This document shows positions 18,303-25,010 of a stretch of DNA of 64,000 nucleotides, piece by piece. The position numbers were made by a program, and so were the translations under genes. This DNA is from DAHVFK01 sp963755395 (GTDB lineage Bacteria > Pseudomonadota > Gammaproteobacteria > Burkholderiales > SG8-39). Position 1 is the stretch's first letter, and each line of letters begins with the position of its first letter. Under the pieces are notes generated by a model that was not told where the DNA came from, did not search any database, and saw only the letters and a program-made list of their open reading frames with translations. The stretch spans positions 1,116,001 through 1,180,000 of the forward strand of contig CAVWJJ010000002.1 in assembly GCA_963755395.1 (NCBI GenBank), in the 5' to 3' direction.

Positions 18303-18402
18303 ACCAGGTGTCAACAAAATCGGGGGAAGACCCCGCCCGCAGGCGTGCGCCGCTGACTGCGGACGTTAGACGGCGGCAATAGACGATGCGGATAGGCAAC
18401 TG

Positions 18403-18636
18403 ATGTACTTCGAGATCATCGGAGAGGTAACGCATGTCGAAACATTCGCTACCGGCTCGTCTATTCGAGAACTTGCTCGGCTCCGAAAGTACTACGGCCG
18501 CGGCCGGTGGCGAAAACGCAAAGGTATTGCCCGTGTGCGCTTTTCGGACGGCGCGATCCGGCTAGCCGAGGTACACTGGTACGAAGCCCACGGCATCGGG
18601 CGCAAAGAGCTGAAGATTAAGCGCTACATCGACTGA
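18403..18636 (+). CDS. Cassette-encoded small protein, unknown function
   Basis: This 77-residue basic protein starts with MYFEIIGEVTHVETFATG and has a charged middle (RKYYGRGRWRKRKGIARVRF) and the ending EAHGIGRKELKIKRYID. Its ATG lies 31 bases after the attC core. I know proteins of this general look from integron cassettes, but I cannot assign a family. It is followed after four bases by a second small gene; together they could be a two-gene unit such as a toxin-antitoxin pair, which is speculation. Confidence 0.7.
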   Translation: MYFEIIGEVTHVETFATGSSIRELARLRKYYGRGRWRKRKGIARVRFSDGAIRLAEVHWYEAHGIGRKELKIKRYID

Positions 18637-18640
18637 TCCC

Positions 18641-18862
18641 ATGAAAGCTAAGCAATTTGCGGTTTGCCTGAAAAACGAGGGGTATGAGGTTTCGCTGGAG
18701 CGCCGGAAGATCTATCAGGTGCTTCCGGACCCTGAGGCGGCGAAGCATCGCCAAGTTCGGGTGGTGGACGAGTCAGGCGAGGACTACCTTTACCCGCAGA
18801 ACTTCTTCGCGCCGATTGAGCTCCCTCAGCCAATCCGCCGAGCCGTCCTCGCCGCCGTCTAA
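18641..18862 (+). CDS. Cassette-encoded small protein, unknown function
   Basis: This 73-residue protein contains MKAKQFAVCLKNEGYEVSLERRKIYQVLPD, then RQVRVVDESGEDYLYP and a hydrophobic end. Two beta-hairpin-like segments suggest a small compact fold. The TAA stop overlaps the left half of attC 3, as expected for the last gene of a cassette. It is probably coexpressed with the preceding 77-residue gene. No family is recognised. Confidence 0.7.
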   Translation: MKAKQFAVCLKNEGYEVSLERRKIYQVLPDPEAAKHRQVRVVDESGEDYLYPQNFFAPIELPQPIRRAVLAAV

Positions 18863-18949
18863 CCCCACGGCCTACTCCGACGCGCGGCACGCGCCGCGCC
18901 AGGTCTTTGGTCTTGTGCGGCCGCGCGCGAGTGGCCGCGAACGTTAGGG
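18857..18949 (+). other. attC site 3
   Basis: The site is 93 bases. Left core GTCTAAC (18857-18863) and right core GTTAGGG (18943-18949, final base off the GTTRRRY consensus). Arms pair as ACGGCCTACTC against GAGTGGCCGCG. The next cassette gene begins 16 bases later. Confidence 0.7.
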
Positions 18950-18964
18950 CACCGGAGACGTGCG

Positions 18965-19771
18965 ATGGGACCGGTAGGTCCGTATTATCGCGAGGTGGGG
19001 GATGGTCCCGCAGTCATTTGCATTCATGCGGGTTATGGTTCGTCTGGCCAATGGCGTTCCTTGACGGAGTCCCTCGCCAGTCAGTTTCGCATCATCGCCT
19101 GTGATATGTCTGGCTCCGGCAGAAGCCCGGCCATATCTTCCGCAATCAACTACGACTTGGAGGAGGAAGTGACGTTTCTTGCGCCGGTCTTCGAGGCTGC
19201 CGGAGCGTCCTTCCACCTCGTTGGGCACTCCTTCGGGGGCGCCGTTGCCATCAAAGCAGCGCTTCGGTATCGCGGGCGAGTGCTGTCGCTGACCTTATTC
19301 GAACCTACGCTTTTTACTTTGCTTGTTTCGACCGCGCCGGCGAGTTCTGCGACCCAAGAGATTCTTGATCACACAGAAGATACTTCTCGCTTGGCGGACC
19401 TCGGGCATCATGAGGCCGCCGCGGAGCACTTCATCGACTACTGGTTCAAGCGGGGTGCCTGGGCTGAAACTCGGGAAGAAGTCCGTGCGGACATTCTGGC
19501 GCGTATGCCTTTATTGCGGCAACGCTGGGACGCCCTGCTGCGAGACCCTGTGGCGCTTTCAGACATCGCCTCGATCGATGTTCCCGCCCTCTGCCTAAGG
19601 GGAGAAACATCGAACGCGCCCGCTCGCGCACTCAGCGAGCTCTTGATCAGAAACCTCCCGTGCGTGCGTACGTTTGAGGTACCAGGCGTTGGTCACATGG
19701 CGCCGCTGAGTCATCCTGCTCTAGTCAACCCGTACATTAAGGAATTTTTGGAACAGGTCGCATGTGCGTAA
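18965..19771 (+). CDS. Cassette-encoded alpha/beta hydrolase
   Basis: This 268-residue alpha/beta-fold hydrolase has the nucleophile elbow GHSFGG (Ser89), an oxyanion segment CIHAGYGSSGQWRSL early on, an acid-bearing strand around SIDVPALCLRGETSNAP, and the catalytic His near 244 (PGVGHMAPLSHP). The length fits esterase, haloperoxidase-like or carboxylesterase members; the substrate is unknown. It is the only recognisable enzyme in the cassette array and lies alone between attC 3 and attC 4. GC content is lower than in the surrounding chromosome. Confidence 0.88.
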   Translation: MGPVGPYYREVGDGPAVICIHAGYGSSGQWRSLTESLASQFRIIACDMSGSGRSPAISSAINYDLEEEVTFLAPVFEAAGASFHLVGHSFGGAVAIKAALRYRGRVLSLTLFEPTLFTLLVSTAPASSATQEILDHTEDTSRLADLGHHEAAAEHFIDYWFKRGAWAETREEVRADILARMPLLRQRWDALLRDPVALSDIASIDVPALCLRGETSNAPARALSELLIRNLPCVRTFEVPGVGHMAPLSHPALVNPYIKEFLEQVACA

Positions 19772-19799
19772 GACTTTTCATCGGTCCGCTAGCACGGTG

Positions 19800-19880
19800 C
19801 CCTAACAGCGCGTTGGTGACCGACGCCTATTCCTCGCTGCTACGCGCTCGGCGCGCCGCGGCATAACGCGGACGTTACGG
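19800..19880 (+). other. attC site 4
   Basis: The site is 81 bases, with left core CCCTAAC (19800-19806) and right core GTTACGG (19874-19880), both slightly off consensus. Arms pair as AGCGCGTT against AACGCGGAC. It ends the array; beyond it GC rises and chromosomal genes resume. Confidence 0.6.
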
Positions 19881-19885
19881 AGTGT

Positions 19886-19912
19886 CCGCTTCTCGCCGGT
19901 AGCGGTCATTCG
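19886..19912. repeat. Hairpin plus GTCATTCG tail, right flank of cassette array
   Basis: CCGCT (19886-19890) pairs with AGCGG (19901-19905) around a 10-base loop and is followed by TCATTCG. It resembles the hairpin at 15912-15940 in arm composition, loop length and tail. Confidence 0.5.
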
Positions 19913-19975
19913 AGCGCTGACTCGCGGGTTTTGTAGATAGACTGCGCCTTCACGCAACCTTCACGGAGATCCGCA

Positions 19976-21127
19976 ATGCCCGCCGATGACGCTCGCAGCT
20001 TGCTGCAACTTCGTTCGCTGGTGCGCGCCAACGGTGAACTCGAGCTTTCGCTTGCGAGCATCCCGATCCCGGAGCCCGCGCCCGACGAAGTGCTGGTGCG
20101 CATCGAAGCCGCGCCCATCAATCCGTCGGACCTGGGGCTGTTGTTCGGCGCCGCCGACATGAGCAGCGCAAGGTTCTCCGGCACCGGCGCGAGTGCCGTG
20201 GTGACAGCATCCATTCCCGAGAAGCTGATGAAGGCGATGGCCGGCCGGGTGGACCAGTCGATGCCGGTCGGCAACGAAGGCGCGGGCGTGGTCGTGAAGG
20301 CGGGCGCGAACCCTGGGGCGCAGGCACTGATGGGAAAGACGGTGGCTGTCATCGGCGGGGCGATGTATTCGCAATACCGGTGCGTGAAGGCAGCGCTGTG
20401 CATGGTGCTGCCCGAAGGCACGACGCCGGCCGAAGGCGCGTCGTGCTTCGTCAATCCGCTCACCGCGCTGGGCATGGTCGAGACGATGCGGCGCGAGGGC
20501 CACAGCGCGCTGGTGCACACCGCGGCGGCGTCCAATCTCGGGCAGATGCTCAACAAGATTTGCATCAAGGATGGCGTCGCGCTGGTGAATATCGTCCGCA
20601 AGCAGGAGCAGGAGGACATCCTGCGCGGCATCGGCGCGAAGCATGTGTGCAACGCCAGCTCGCCCGCGTTCATGCAGGGCCTGACGGATGCGCTAGTGGC
20701 CACCGGCGCCACGATCGCCTTCGATGCCACCGGCGGCGGCAAGCTGGCCGGGCAGATCCTGAGCTGCATGGAGGCGGCGTTGAACAAGACTGCCAAGGAG
20801 TACAGCCGCTACGGATCGACGACGCACAAGCAGGTCTATATCTATGGGCGGCTGGACACCAACCCGACCGAGTTGATCGGCAACTTCGGGATGGCCTGGG
20901 GCGTGGGCGGATGGCTGTTGACTCCGTTCCTGCAGAAGATCGGGCCCGCGGCGGCGCAGAAGCTGCGCGAGCGCGTGTTGGCCGAACTGAAGACCACGTT
21001 CGCCAGCCGCTACGCGAAGACCGTGTCCCTGGCCGAGGCGCTGCAACCGGACGCGATCTCCGCCTACGGCAAGCGTTCCACCGGCGAGAAGTACCTCATC
21101 AACCCGAACAAAGGACTGGCGGCATAG
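19976..21127 (+). CDS. Zinc-type (MDR) alcohol dehydrogenase/quinone oxidoreductase-like protein
   Basis: This 383-residue medium-chain dehydrogenase/reductase has the N-terminal GroES-like domain with PIPEPAPDEVLVRIEAAPINPSDLG and GNEGAGVVVKAG, and a Rossmann domain (SALVHTAAASNLGQMLNKICI), where AAASNLGQ replaces the usual GxGxxG. The zinc-binding Cys cluster of true alcohol dehydrogenases is not visible, so an NADPH quinone/enoyl-type reductase is more likely. The gene stands alone, just downstream of the cassette array. Confidence 0.83.
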   Translation: MPADDARSLLQLRSLVRANGELELSLASIPIPEPAPDEVLVRIEAAPINPSDLGLLFGAADMSSARFSGTGASAVVTASIPEKLMKAMAGRVDQSMPVGNEGAGVVVKAGANPGAQALMGKTVAVIGGAMYSQYRCVKAALCMVLPEGTTPAEGASCFVNPLTALGMVETMRREGHSALVHTAAASNLGQMLNKICIKDGVALVNIVRKQEQEDILRGIGAKHVCNASSPAFMQGLTDALVATGATIAFDATGGGKLAGQILSCMEAALNKTAKEYSRYGSTTHKQVYIYGRLDTNPTELIGNFGMAWGVGGWLLTPFLQKIGPAAAQKLRERVLAELKTTFASRYAKTVSLAEALQPDAISAYGKRSTGEKYLINPNKGLAA

Positions 21128-21194
21128 CCGGCGTCTTGCGCCGAGCGCGAATATTTTTGGCGCCACCGCAAGCACCTGCCAACGGCATAAGCAG

Positions 21195-22067
21195 TCATTC
21201 AAGCTTGATCCTGTCCGCCGCACCAAACAGCCAGGCGCCGCCCAGGGCCGGCGGCAGCAGCGCCGCGTAGAGCGATCCGGCGCGCTTGAGCTTCGCGCCG
21301 GCGGCGCGGCAGCGGCGCGCGAGGGCGGCGGGGTCATCGCAGGCGAGGGCGTAGCCGGCGAGGGCGGGCGCTACGGGCGCGGCACCGAGCAGGCCTTTGA
21401 GATCTCTTGATCGGGCGATCCAGAGGCTGCCTCTGGATGTCTCGAGCGTCACGAATCTGCCTTTGCGTTTCGGAATCAGGCCGGTGAAGCGCGCGTAGCG
21501 CGCGGCGACTTCGGAGGGGTTGGCGGCGCAGACGAAGGCGGCGGTGAGGGCGGTGACGCCGTTGGCGTGGCCCAGCCAGCGCGGCTGCCAGACGAATTCG
21601 GGGGTGCGGTGCTCGACGAACTGGACGCGGCCTTCGGGCATCGTTTCGGGCGGGACGCGCACGACGCCGAATCGCGCGCGGCGGGTTTCGCCGTCTAGCT
21701 CGACGTCGCGCTCCAGGTCGACCTGCGGCAGCGGGGCGAAGCCGTGGCGCTCGAGGCGCGCGTGCTCCTCGGCCGCGGCGGGGGTGCCGAGCGCCAGGAT
21801 GTGGACGCCGGGGTAGCGCGCCATGGCCTCGCGCGTGCGGCGCGCGTGCGGGGTGTCGGCGATGGGCGACAGGAATTCGAGGTAGCCGCCGTCGAGCATG
21901 ACGCAGCGGTTGGCGGTGCCGGCGGGGCCGTCCTGGGTCGACTGCTCCGAATACGGCGTGACGGCGAAGCCGAGCGCTTCGAGCACGCGCGCGGCGGCGT
22001 CGAGCTCGGGCACGAAGTGCGCGATGTGATCGAGAACGAGGGTGCCGGGGGCGGCGGTTTGCGGCAA
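21195..22067 (-). CDS. VOC/glyoxalase-like domain protein
   Basis: This protein of about 290 residues opens with LVLDHIAHFVPELDAAARVLEALGF, the metal-site strand and helix of a vicinal-oxygen-chelate fold, followed by NRCVMLDGGYLEFLSP; a second related half occurs in the C-terminal part. Members are dioxygenases, glyoxalases or of unknown function. The start is taken as TTG at 22067 because the next upstream ATG (22124) would run past the start of the divergent operon. It could be coregulated with that nitrile hydratase-like operon through the 39-base gap. Confidence 0.7.
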   Translation of the reverse strand: MPQTAAPGTLVLDHIAHFVPELDAAARVLEALGFAVTPYSEQSTQDGPAGTANRCVMLDGGYLEFLSPIADTPHARRTREAMARYPGVHILALGTPAAAEEHARLERHGFAPLPQVDLERDVELDGETRRARFGVVRVPPETMPEGRVQFVEHRTPEFVWQPRWLGHANGVTALTAAFVCAANPSEVAARYARFTGLIPKRKGRFVTLETSRGSLWIARSRDLKGLLGAAPVAPALAGYALACDDPAALARRCRAAGAKLKRAGSLYAALLPPALGGAWLFGAADRIKLE

Positions 22068-22106
22068 GGTGTTTATCCGTGACGGGACGGGTGCAATAAT
22101 AGCCGC

Positions 22107-22426
22107 ATGATCGAGCGCAGCCATCACGACATGGGCGGGCTGCCCGCGGGCAGGGTCGAGCGGAGCGAGCACGACTACGCCGACTGGGAGCGGCGGGTCG
22201 ACGCGCTGATGGTGCTCTTGTCGGGCATCAAGGGCGCGCAGAAGCTGCTCACGGTGGACGAGCTGCGCAAGAACATCGAGGCGCTCGGGCCCGAGGCCTA
22301 CGATCAAGATGAGCTACTACGAGCGCTGGGTGACCTCGATCACCCAGACCATGATCCAGCGCGGCGTGATCAGCACCGCGGAGCTCGGCGCGCAAGATGG
22401 AAGAGGTGGAGCGCCGTGGCGGTTGA
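22107..22426 (+). CDS. Nitrile hydratase/thiocyanate hydrolase-like small subunit (beta N-terminal half), frameshifted
   Basis: About 105 residues correspond to the N-terminal half of nitrile hydratase beta. The hallmark HHDMGGLP near the start is followed by YADWERRVDALMVLL. The frame breaks with a +1 near 22305-22308 after EALGPEAYD; the next frame reads MSYYERWVTSITQTMIQRGV, which is the expected continuation (the YYERW motif). A second +1 near 22391 restores KMEEVERRGG and a stop at 22424-22426. So this is a separate short polypeptide, as in thiocyanate hydrolase beta or the gamma subunit of toyocamycin nitrile hydratase, with two probable sequence errors. It is the first gene of a six-gene operon. 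Confidence 0.78.
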
Positions 22427-22706
22427 AACAAGATTCCGGCCGGGCGAGCGGGTGAAGGTCATGAAGGCTTACCCGCTTGGGCACGTGCGCACGCCCTATT
22501 ACATTCGTGGCCGCAGCGGGGTCGTGGAGCGCATCTGCGGCGCCTTCCCCAACCCGGAGGAGCTGGCGCAGATGCGCAGCGGCCTGCCGGCGCAGCCGCT
22601 TTACCGCGTGCGCTTTTCCCAGTCCGAGGTCTGGCCCGACTACCGCGGCGCGCGCGCCGACACGATCGACGTCGAGATCTTCCAGCACTGGCTGGACAAG
22701 GCATGA
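22416..22706 (+). CDS. Nitrile hydratase/thiocyanate hydrolase-like small subunit (beta C-terminal half)
   Basis: This 96-residue SH3-like barrel matches the C-terminal half of nitrile hydratase beta: FRPGERVKVMKAYPLGHVRTP, then IRGRSGVVERICGAFPNPEE, and LYRVRFSQSEVWPDY. GTG at 22416 overlaps the end of the previous gene and has a strong AGAGGTGGAG site. In most nitrile hydratases both halves form one chain; here they are two genes, as in the three-subunit thiocyanate hydrolase and ToyJKL enzymes. The stop overlaps the ATG of the alpha subunit. Confidence 0.85.
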   Translation: MAVETRFRPGERVKVMKAYPLGHVRTPYYIRGRSGVVERICGAFPNPEELAQMRSGLPAQPLYRVRFSQSEVWPDYRGARADTIDVEIFQHWLDKA

Positions 22707-23296
22707 GCGATACCGGCAAGTACGCGCCGCTGACCTACTTCCAGCTCATGGAAGTGAGCCTGCGCGAGCTGCTGGTGGAGAAGGGCGTGGTCACCGACGC
22801 CGAGGTCGACGCGGTCGCCGCGGACATGAAGTCGCGCGGGCCCGAGCGTGGCGCGAAAGTGGTGGCGCGCGCCTGGACCGATCCCGCGTACAAGGCGCGC
22901 CTGCTCGCCGACGGCACCAAGGCCTGCGAGGAACTGGGGCTGGACGTCCCGGCGCTCAGGCTGGTCGTGGTCGAGAACACCCCCGAGGTGCACAACGTGA
23001 TCGTGTGCACGCTGTGCTCGTGCTACCCGCGCATGCTGCTCGGGCTGCCGCCGGACTGGTACAAGTCGCGCGCATACCGCAGCCGCGTGGTGCGCGAGCC
23101 GCGCGCGGTGCTGGCCGAGTTCGGCACCCTCATCCCCGACGAGGTCGCGATCCGGGTGCACGACTCGACCGCCGACATGCGCTACCTGGTGCTGCCGCTG
23201 CGCCCGGCGGGCACCGAAGGCTGGAGCGAGCAGCGCCTCGCGGGCATCGTCACGCGCGACTCGATGATCGGCGTCGCGCCGGCGAACGCGATTTGA
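22703..23296 (+). CDS. Cobalt-type nitrile hydratase alpha/thiocyanate hydrolase gamma-like catalytic subunit
   Basis: This 197-residue metal-binding subunit has the active-site claw VCTLCSCYPR, with Cys102, Cys105 and Cys107. Thr between the first two ligands (CTLCSC) marks the non-corrin cobalt type; iron enzymes have CSLCSC. Two of the cysteines are normally oxidised to sulfinate/sulfenate. LPPDWYKSRAYRSRVVREPR follows, as in the family. It hydrates a nitrile to an amide, or thiocyanate to carbonyl sulfide and ammonia. No separate metal-activator gene is seen. It is coupled by overlap to the small subunit upstream and to pxpB downstream. Confidence 0.9.
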   Translation: MSDTGKYAPLTYFQLMEVSLRELLVEKGVVTDAEVDAVAADMKSRGPERGAKVVARAWTDPAYKARLLADGTKACEELGLDVPALRLVVVENTPEVHNVIVCTLCSCYPRMLLGLPPDWYKSRAYRSRVVREPRAVLAEFGTLIPDEVAIRVHDSTADMRYLVLPLRPAGTEGWSEQRLAGIVTRDSMIGVAPANAI

Positions 23297-24003
23297 GCGA
23301 CGTGCTCCCAAAGCCGCGCGGCATCGTGCCGCTGGGCGACAGCGCGGCCTACGTCGAGTTCTCCGACAGCCTCGACCTGGAAGTGAACGCGACGGTGCAG
23401 CGCCTGGCGGCGGCGCTGCGCGCGCGTGCGCTGCCCTGGGTGCGCGACGTGGTGCCGGCGCTGGGCGGCGTGGCGCTGCATTTCGATCTGTCCCATGCGG
23501 CGCTCCCCGCGGCGCCGCTGCAGGAAGCGGCCGCCGCGGTCGAGGCCTGCCTCGCCGCGGGCCTGCCGGTGGCGCAGGCGGTGGGACGGTCGCTCGAGGT
23601 GCCGGCCTGCTACGACCCCGAGCTTGCGCTCGACCTCGATGCGGTCGCCGAGCGCGTCAAGCTCGCGCCGGAGGAGGTCGTTCGGCGCCACGCCGCGCCC
23701 GAGTACCAGGTCCTGATGATGGGTTTCGCGCCGGGGCTGCCGCACCTGGGCGGGCTCGACCCGGCGCTCGAGGTGCCGCGCCGCGCCGAGCCGCGCCTGG
23801 TGGTGCCGCCGGGGTCGATCGCGATCGCCGGCCTGCAGACCGTGGTGTACCCGTACGCGATTCCGGGCGGCTGGAGCGTGGTCGCGCGCACGCCGCTCAC
23901 CCTGTTCGACGCGCGCGGCGAACCGCCGAGCCTGTTCGCGCCCGGCGACCGGGTGCGCTTCGTGCCGATCAGCCGCGCCGAGTTCGAGCGCCGCCGGCAA
24001 TGA
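23293..24003 (+). CDS. pxpB: 5-oxoprolinase subunit PxpB (KipI family)
   Basis: This 236-residue KipI/allophanate-hydrolase-subunit-1 protein is one part of the PxpABC 5-oxoprolinase, which opens pyroglutamate to glutamate with ATP. Motifs include GDSAAYVEFSD near the start, VPACYDPELALDLDAVAE, and the strongly conserved MMGFAPGLPHLGGLDPALEVPRR with PPGSIAIAGLQTVVYP. Start is TTG at 23293, overlapping the upstream stop (TTGA); GTG at 23302 is an alternative. Linkage to nitrile hydratase-like genes is unusual. Confidence 0.92.
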   Translation: MSDVLPKPRGIVPLGDSAAYVEFSDSLDLEVNATVQRLAAALRARALPWVRDVVPALGGVALHFDLSHAALPAAPLQEAAAAVEACLAAGLPVAQAVGRSLEVPACYDPELALDLDAVAERVKLAPEEVVRRHAAPEYQVLMMGFAPGLPHLGGLDPALEVPRRAEPRLVVPPGSIAIAGLQTVVYPYAIPGGWSVVARTPLTLFDARGEPPSLFAPGDRVRFVPISRAEFERRRQ

Positions 24004-25010
24004 CGCTGCGCGTCGCCAAGCCCGGGCTGCTCAGCACGGTCCAGGACCGCGGCCGCCACGGCCTGCAGCACCTCGGCATCGTGCCCTGCGGCGCGATGGA
24101 CCCGGTCGCGCACGCGCTCGCCAACGCGCTGGTGGGAAACGATGCGGACGCGGCGACGCTCGAGCTCACGGTGATCGGCCCCGAGCTGGTGTTCGGGCAC
24201 GACGCGCTGATCGCGCTCTGCGGCGCCGAGTTCGGCGCCACGCTCGACGGCCGCGAGCTGCCGCGCGACCGCCCGGTGCTGGTGCGCGCGCGCTCGCGCC
24301 TGGTTTGCGGGCGGGCCGTGCGCGGCAGCCGGGCTTATCTCGGGATCGCGGGCGGCATCGCGCTCGAGCCGGTGCTCGGCAGCCGCAGCACCTACCTGCC
24401 GGCGCGTTTCGGCGGCCTCGAAGGGCGCGCGCTGCGCGCCGGCGACACGCTGCCGCTCGCGCCCGAGGCGGCTGAACTGGCCGCCGCGCGCTACGCGCAA
24501 CTGGCCGCCGGCGCCACCCGGCGCGACGGGGTCGAGACGGTGCGCTGGTCGGCGCCGCCGCTCACGCTTCCCGACCGCGAGCCGATCGTGCTGCACGCGA
24601 TGGAAGGGCAGCACTTCGGCCTGTTCGGCGCCGCCGCGCAGCGCGTGTTCTTCGACGCGGTGTGGCGCGTGGCGCCGGAATCGAATCGCATGGGCTTCCG
24701 CCTCGGCGGGCCGGCGCTCGTGGCGGACAAGGCGGGTGAGTTACTATCCGGGCCGACCTGCCTCGGCACGGTGCAGGTGCCGGCCAACGGCGCGCCGATC
24801 GCGCTCATGGCCGATCACCAGACCACCGGCGGCTATCCGAAGATCGCGGAGATCGCGAGCGCCGACGTGCCGCGGCTGGCGCAGCTCGCGCCGGGCGGAA
24901 CGCTGCGCTTCGCGCGCTGCACGTTGGAGGACGCGCTCGAGCTGGGGCGCGCGTCGCGCGCGCGGCTGGACGCGGCACTGCGGGCGATTTCCTGGGGGTA
25001 CGCGAAATGA
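24000..25010 (+). CDS. pxpC: 5-oxoprolinase subunit PxpC (biotin-dependent carboxyltransferase-like)
   Basis: This 336-residue KipA/allophanate-hydrolase-subunit-2 protein shows KPGLLSTVQDRGRHGLQHLGI, GAMDPVAHALANALVGN, then ELTVIGPELVFGHDALIALCG and the C-terminal PSG-like SGPTCLGTVQVPANGAPIALMADHQTTGGYPKI. It partners PxpB. The ATG overlaps the pxpB stop and its TGA overlaps the pxpA start, which confirms a single operon. Confidence 0.93.
   Translation: MTLRVAKPGLLSTVQDRGRHGLQHLGIVPCGAMDPVAHALANALVGNDADAATLELTVIGPELVFGHDALIALCGAEFGATLDGRELPRDRPVLVRARSRLVCGRAVRGSRAYLGIAGGIALEPVLGSRSTYLPARFGGLEGRALRAGDTLPLAPEAAELAAARYAQLAAGATRRDGVETVRWSAPPLTLPDREPIVLHAMEGQHFGLFGAAAQRVFFDAVWRVAPESNRMGFRLGGPALVADKAGELLSGPTCLGTVQVPANGAPIALMADHQTTGGYPKIAEIASADVPRLAQLAPGGTLRFARCTLEDALELGRASRARLDAALRAISWGYAK

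Larger units (their letters stand above)
17091..18329 (+). mobile_element. IS3-family insertion sequence
   Basis: The element is about 1.24 kb, bounded by 21-bp terminal inverted repeats matching at 19 positions: CTTCCCCCGAATTAGTTGAC at 17091 onward and its counterpart ending at 18329. It encodes OrfA and, in the -1 frame, OrfB with a DDE integrase core. No target duplication is evident, so the exact ends could differ by a base or two. It sits inside the loop of attC 2. Confidence 0.88.
17061..18371 (+). other. attC site 2, interrupted by an IS3-family element
   Basis: The left part (17061-17090) starts with ATCTAAC and the right part (18330-18371) ends with GTTAGAC. Removing the IS joins them into a 72-base site. 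The arms match well: CCGCAGTGCAGCGGA on the left against GCCGCTGACTGCGG on the right. It is the best-paired attC of the array, and the insertion point lies in the variable loop between the two arms. Confidence 0.75.
16105..19880 (+). mobile_element. Integron gene-cassette array lacking integrase (CALIN-type)
   Basis: Four attC-like sites in the same orientation (16598-16687, 17061-18371 split by an IS, 18857-18949, 19800-19880) delimit cassettes that each carry short plus-strand genes or none. Each site has a 5-prime YTAAC half and a 3-prime GTTA half with imperfectly complementary arms. Stop codons of two cassette genes lie inside the 5-prime half-site, a known cassette habit. Base composition is visibly poorer in GC than the chromosome either side. 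No tyrosine recombinase of the IntI type is encoded within the window, so the array is either orphaned or served by a distant integrase. Confidence 0.75.

Noticed and set aside
17088..18333. A target-site duplication around the IS
   Set aside because: The bases next to the two inverted repeats (AAA and ACC) do not match in any nearby register.
18403..18862. A named toxin-antitoxin family for the two small cassette proteins
   Set aside because: No diagnostic motif of RelE, HigB, VapC, BrnT or similar families is visible; only the arrangement suggests such a pair.
15850..20000. Phage or integrative conjugative element
   Set aside because: No integrase, structural, relaxase or replication genes, and no tRNA; attC-like sites explain the block better.
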